Shown here piece by piece: positions 62,311-64,000 of a DNA stretch of 64,000 bases (positions are counted from its first letter, which is position 1; each line of letters opens with the position of its first letter). This DNA comes from Emticicia sp040253585. GTDB taxonomy: Bacteria > Bacteroidota > Bacteroidia > Cytophagales > Spirosomataceae. Position numbers and translations under genes: made by a program. Below the pieces are notes generated by a model. That model ran no database searches, had not been told where the DNA came from, and worked only from the letters and a program-made list of their open reading frames with translations. The stretch spans positions 62,001 to 126,000 of the forward strand of contig NZ_JBELAU010000014.1 in NCBI RefSeq assembly GCF_040253585.1, given 5' to 3'.

Positions 62311-64000
62311 ATGTCCCGTATCAAATTTATTTTATTTTGGTTAGGTGCTTTTTGCATTACTACCCTTTCGTTTGGACAGCAAGAGACTAAGCCAGCAAAG
62401 TGCACAAATCCTGGGGGTGGAATATTGACAGGTGGTTTTTTTGATATCAACCCCCGTGTTGGATGCTTAGATTTTAGTAATAATTCAGGAACTGCGATAG
62501 TATCAAACGCAAAAGACCTTGTTGGAGGCACTAACTTTACAAATTTAGGGTATATTTTTAACTTTAAAGATGGTGATAATATAACATTTCCTACAGCATT
62601 AGAAACTTCTAAGACTTTTACTCAACCTGGCACTTATTGGATTTTGCAAGGTATGAATATAAGTGGGTCTGCTTATATCACTTGTAATGCGTTTGAACTG
62701 ATACAAACAGAAGTTCCTGATGTTGATATAAGTTCTTGCGGAACTAACGAAATAACATTGACATTCAAAAAGTCAGCTGTTAACGATAAACACAGTGGTT
62801 ACAGAATCCTCTGGGGTGACGGCACTGAAGATAATTTCTCAGGTCTTGCCCCTACAAGTTTCCCATTCACCAAAACACACATTTACTCAGGAACTCCATC
62901 AGGTCAGCCACTCATTGTCGGGCGTTATGCTAAGGGCTGTAATAGTTCTCCTTTTCCTTTTAATTTTAATACGAATAACAAACCCAAAATTAGTGAATTA
63001 GAAGGTCTAACGGGTGGAACAAGCAATAAAATTACGATGGTTGAAGGCAGTGAGGGTAAGCCTTATATTATTGAACAGAAGCAAAAAAATGGTACCTGGA
63101 CAGATACAGGTATAAAATTAACACGTAATACTGGAGAAACATTTAAAACCACAACCTTGACTGGCTTTAACCCAACAGTAGAATACTGCTTTAGACTAAA
63201 AACTTTGGATGGTTGTAATAACCCTATTCTATCTAATGAAGTTTGTACAATTATACCCAAAGCAAACGTAACGAGTCCAAAAGAAGTAAAAATAGATTGG
63301 AATTCACCAGACCCTGCGGTTGTTAAATACACAATTCCTTACAGTGAATCACCTACTGGAGATAATCCTAATAATGGGCAACCTGTTAATCCAACAGCCA
63401 CAACTTATATTTTTGATGCTCTTGATTGCAAGAAAAAATATAATTTTCAAATTAACGCTTATATAGGCACTGCCCCAAATCAGGTAATTATAAAATCTCC
63501 TACTATTATTGTTGACCCAAAAAACTCAGCTAAGCTACCTCCAAAAACGATTGGTACTGTATCTGTTTTAAATACAAATACGATTAAATTTAGTGTTTAC
63601 GAGGCGGGAAATAAAGCTAATAATTATATATTCTATCGGTCGGAAGGAGGAGCATCAAACTTTGTCGAAGTAAAACAAACAACCGAAAACTTTTATGACG
63701 ATAAAAGCGTCGAGCCGAGTAAGCAGCAATACTGCTACAAAGTAGAATACCAAGATGAGTGTGCCAATACATCTGAGCCATCACCATCATTTTGCAGTAT
63801 TTTCTTGACTTCGGCACGTCCAAATACACTCAATTGGACCCCGTTTGTTATACCAACACCCGACACCTTTCCCGTCGATTATTATATTGAAACAATTGAT
63901 GAAAGTGGGATGATTACGACAGTAGATGCTACACCAAATACAACGTTAGGGGTAAAAGCACAAATTGAGTCACTTTTAGATTTACCTGGCAATAATGGCA
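62311..64000 (+). CDS. Secreted fibronectin/PKD-like repeat surface protein (3' partial)
   Basis: Runs off the window with 563 codons and no stop. The signal peptide is FILFWLGAFCITTLSFG (residues 6-22). The mature part has a PKD-like domain (WILQGMNISGSAYITCNAFE to ILWGDGTEDNFSG, HIYSGTPSGQPLIVG) and then fibronectin-III-like repeats with paired cysteines (TVEYCFRLKTLDGC, QQYCYKVEYQDECANTSEPS). This architecture is typical of gliding-motility-associated or Por-secreted surface proteins of Cytophagales, whose C-terminal sorting domain would lie beyond the window. A role in adhesion is likely. No promoter consensus was found in the 249 bases upstream. Confidence 0.7.
   Translation, partial: MSRIKFILFWLGAFCITTLSFGQQETKPAKCTNPGGGILTGGFFDINPRVGCLDFSNNSGTAIVSNAKDLVGGTNFTNLGYIFNFKDGDNITFPTALETSKTFTQPGTYWILQGMNISGSAYITCNAFELIQTEVPDVDISSCGTNEITLTFKKSAVNDKHSGYRILWGDGTEDNFSGLAPTSFPFTKTHIYSGTPSGQPLIVGRYAKGCNSSPFPFNFNTNNKPKISELEGLTGGTSNKITMVEGSEGKPYIIEQKQKNGTWTDTGIKLTRNTGETFKTTTLTGFNPTVEYCFRLKTLDGCNNPILSNEVCTIIPKANVTSPKEVKIDWNSPDPAVVKYTIPYSESPTGDNPNNGQPVNPTATTYIFDALDCKKKYNFQINAYIGTAPNQVIIKSPTIIVDPKNSAKLPPKTIGTVSVLNTNTIKFSVYEAGNKANNYIFYRSEGGASNFVEVKQTTENFYDDKSVEPSKQQYCYKVEYQDECANTSEPSPSFCSIFLTSARPNTLNWTPFVIPTPDTFPVDYYIETIDESGMITTVDATPNTTLGVKAQIESLLDLPGNNG

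Noticed and set aside
1..64000. Prophage or conjugative element
   Set aside because: No integrase, capsid, portal, relaxase or transfer genes are seen; the only mobile trace is the decayed IS3 element and small repeats.

Overview
The window is a chromosomal segment of an AT-rich member of the Bacteroidota, most likely order Cytophagales. The grounds are the fused lpxC-fabZ gene, the long form of NusB next to YtxH, DUF1573, YajC and YbbR genes, DUF4249 and VCBS/ASPIC surface proteins, many small secreted beta-barrel proteins, and promoters of the Bacteroidota type (TTG, 19-21 bases, TAnnTTTG). The order is an inference from gene content. Both window ends cut genes: a VCBS/ASPIC protein at the left and a fibronectin-like surface protein at the right.

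Layout. 1-4470: VCBS/ASPIC surface protein and galactokinase. 4482-10075 (minus): a five-gene surface-structure operon encoding a small secreted subunit, a two-Ig chaperone- or DUF916-like protein, a 1008-residue usher-like outer-membrane protein, and two more small secreted subunits. This is the most unusual system in the window. 10585-15832: glycerol-3-phosphate dehydrogenase, a small barrel protein, and a FadB/J-type beta-oxidation enzyme coupled to a nucleotidyltransferase-fold protein. 15908-18730: an HNH-like zinc protein, LD-carboxypeptidase and a Kir potassium channel. 18819-22475 (minus): the nusB, ytxH-like, DUF1573, yajC, ybbR-like, DUF721 housekeeping block. 22642-29285: tandem S41 peptidases, VanZ-like protein, PLP decarboxylase, barrel protein and divergent LysR regulator. 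29311-32352: a giant MBG/VCBS surface protein lying between that lysR gene and a decayed copy of a lysR 3' end. 32705-41509: lipoprotein, hisC, hemF, GH16 glucanase with a LacI regulator, DUF4249 lipoprotein, barrel protein and htpG. 41804-43784: secreted protein, decayed IS3-type element and a CAU tRNA. 43960-49427: HD phosphohydrolase, then lpxD, lpxC-fabZ, lpxA and an ABC ATPase (lipid A synthesis). 49460-55970: methyltransferase, Uma2 nuclease, queG, a caspase-like protein with an EF-hand loop and Tudor-like repeats, lpxK, menC and a Crp/Fnr regulator. 56083-59278: DM13 lipoprotein, barrel protein, YceI, DinB and NRDE proteins. 59395-62061: type III polyketide synthase, methyltransferase and a spheroidene-monooxygenase-like protein, a likely pigment or lipid-quinone cluster.

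Between genes the window is rich in small structured repeats: perfect palindromic terminators, a four-arm REP-like element (16726-16792), a dispersed degenerate GTGGACtaTtGAC-type repeat found at gene ends, and several inverted arrays made of short tandem units. One 25-bp perfect inverted repeat lies inside a coding sequence (the methyltransferase at 60468). All family assignments come from reading motifs by eye; no database search was run.
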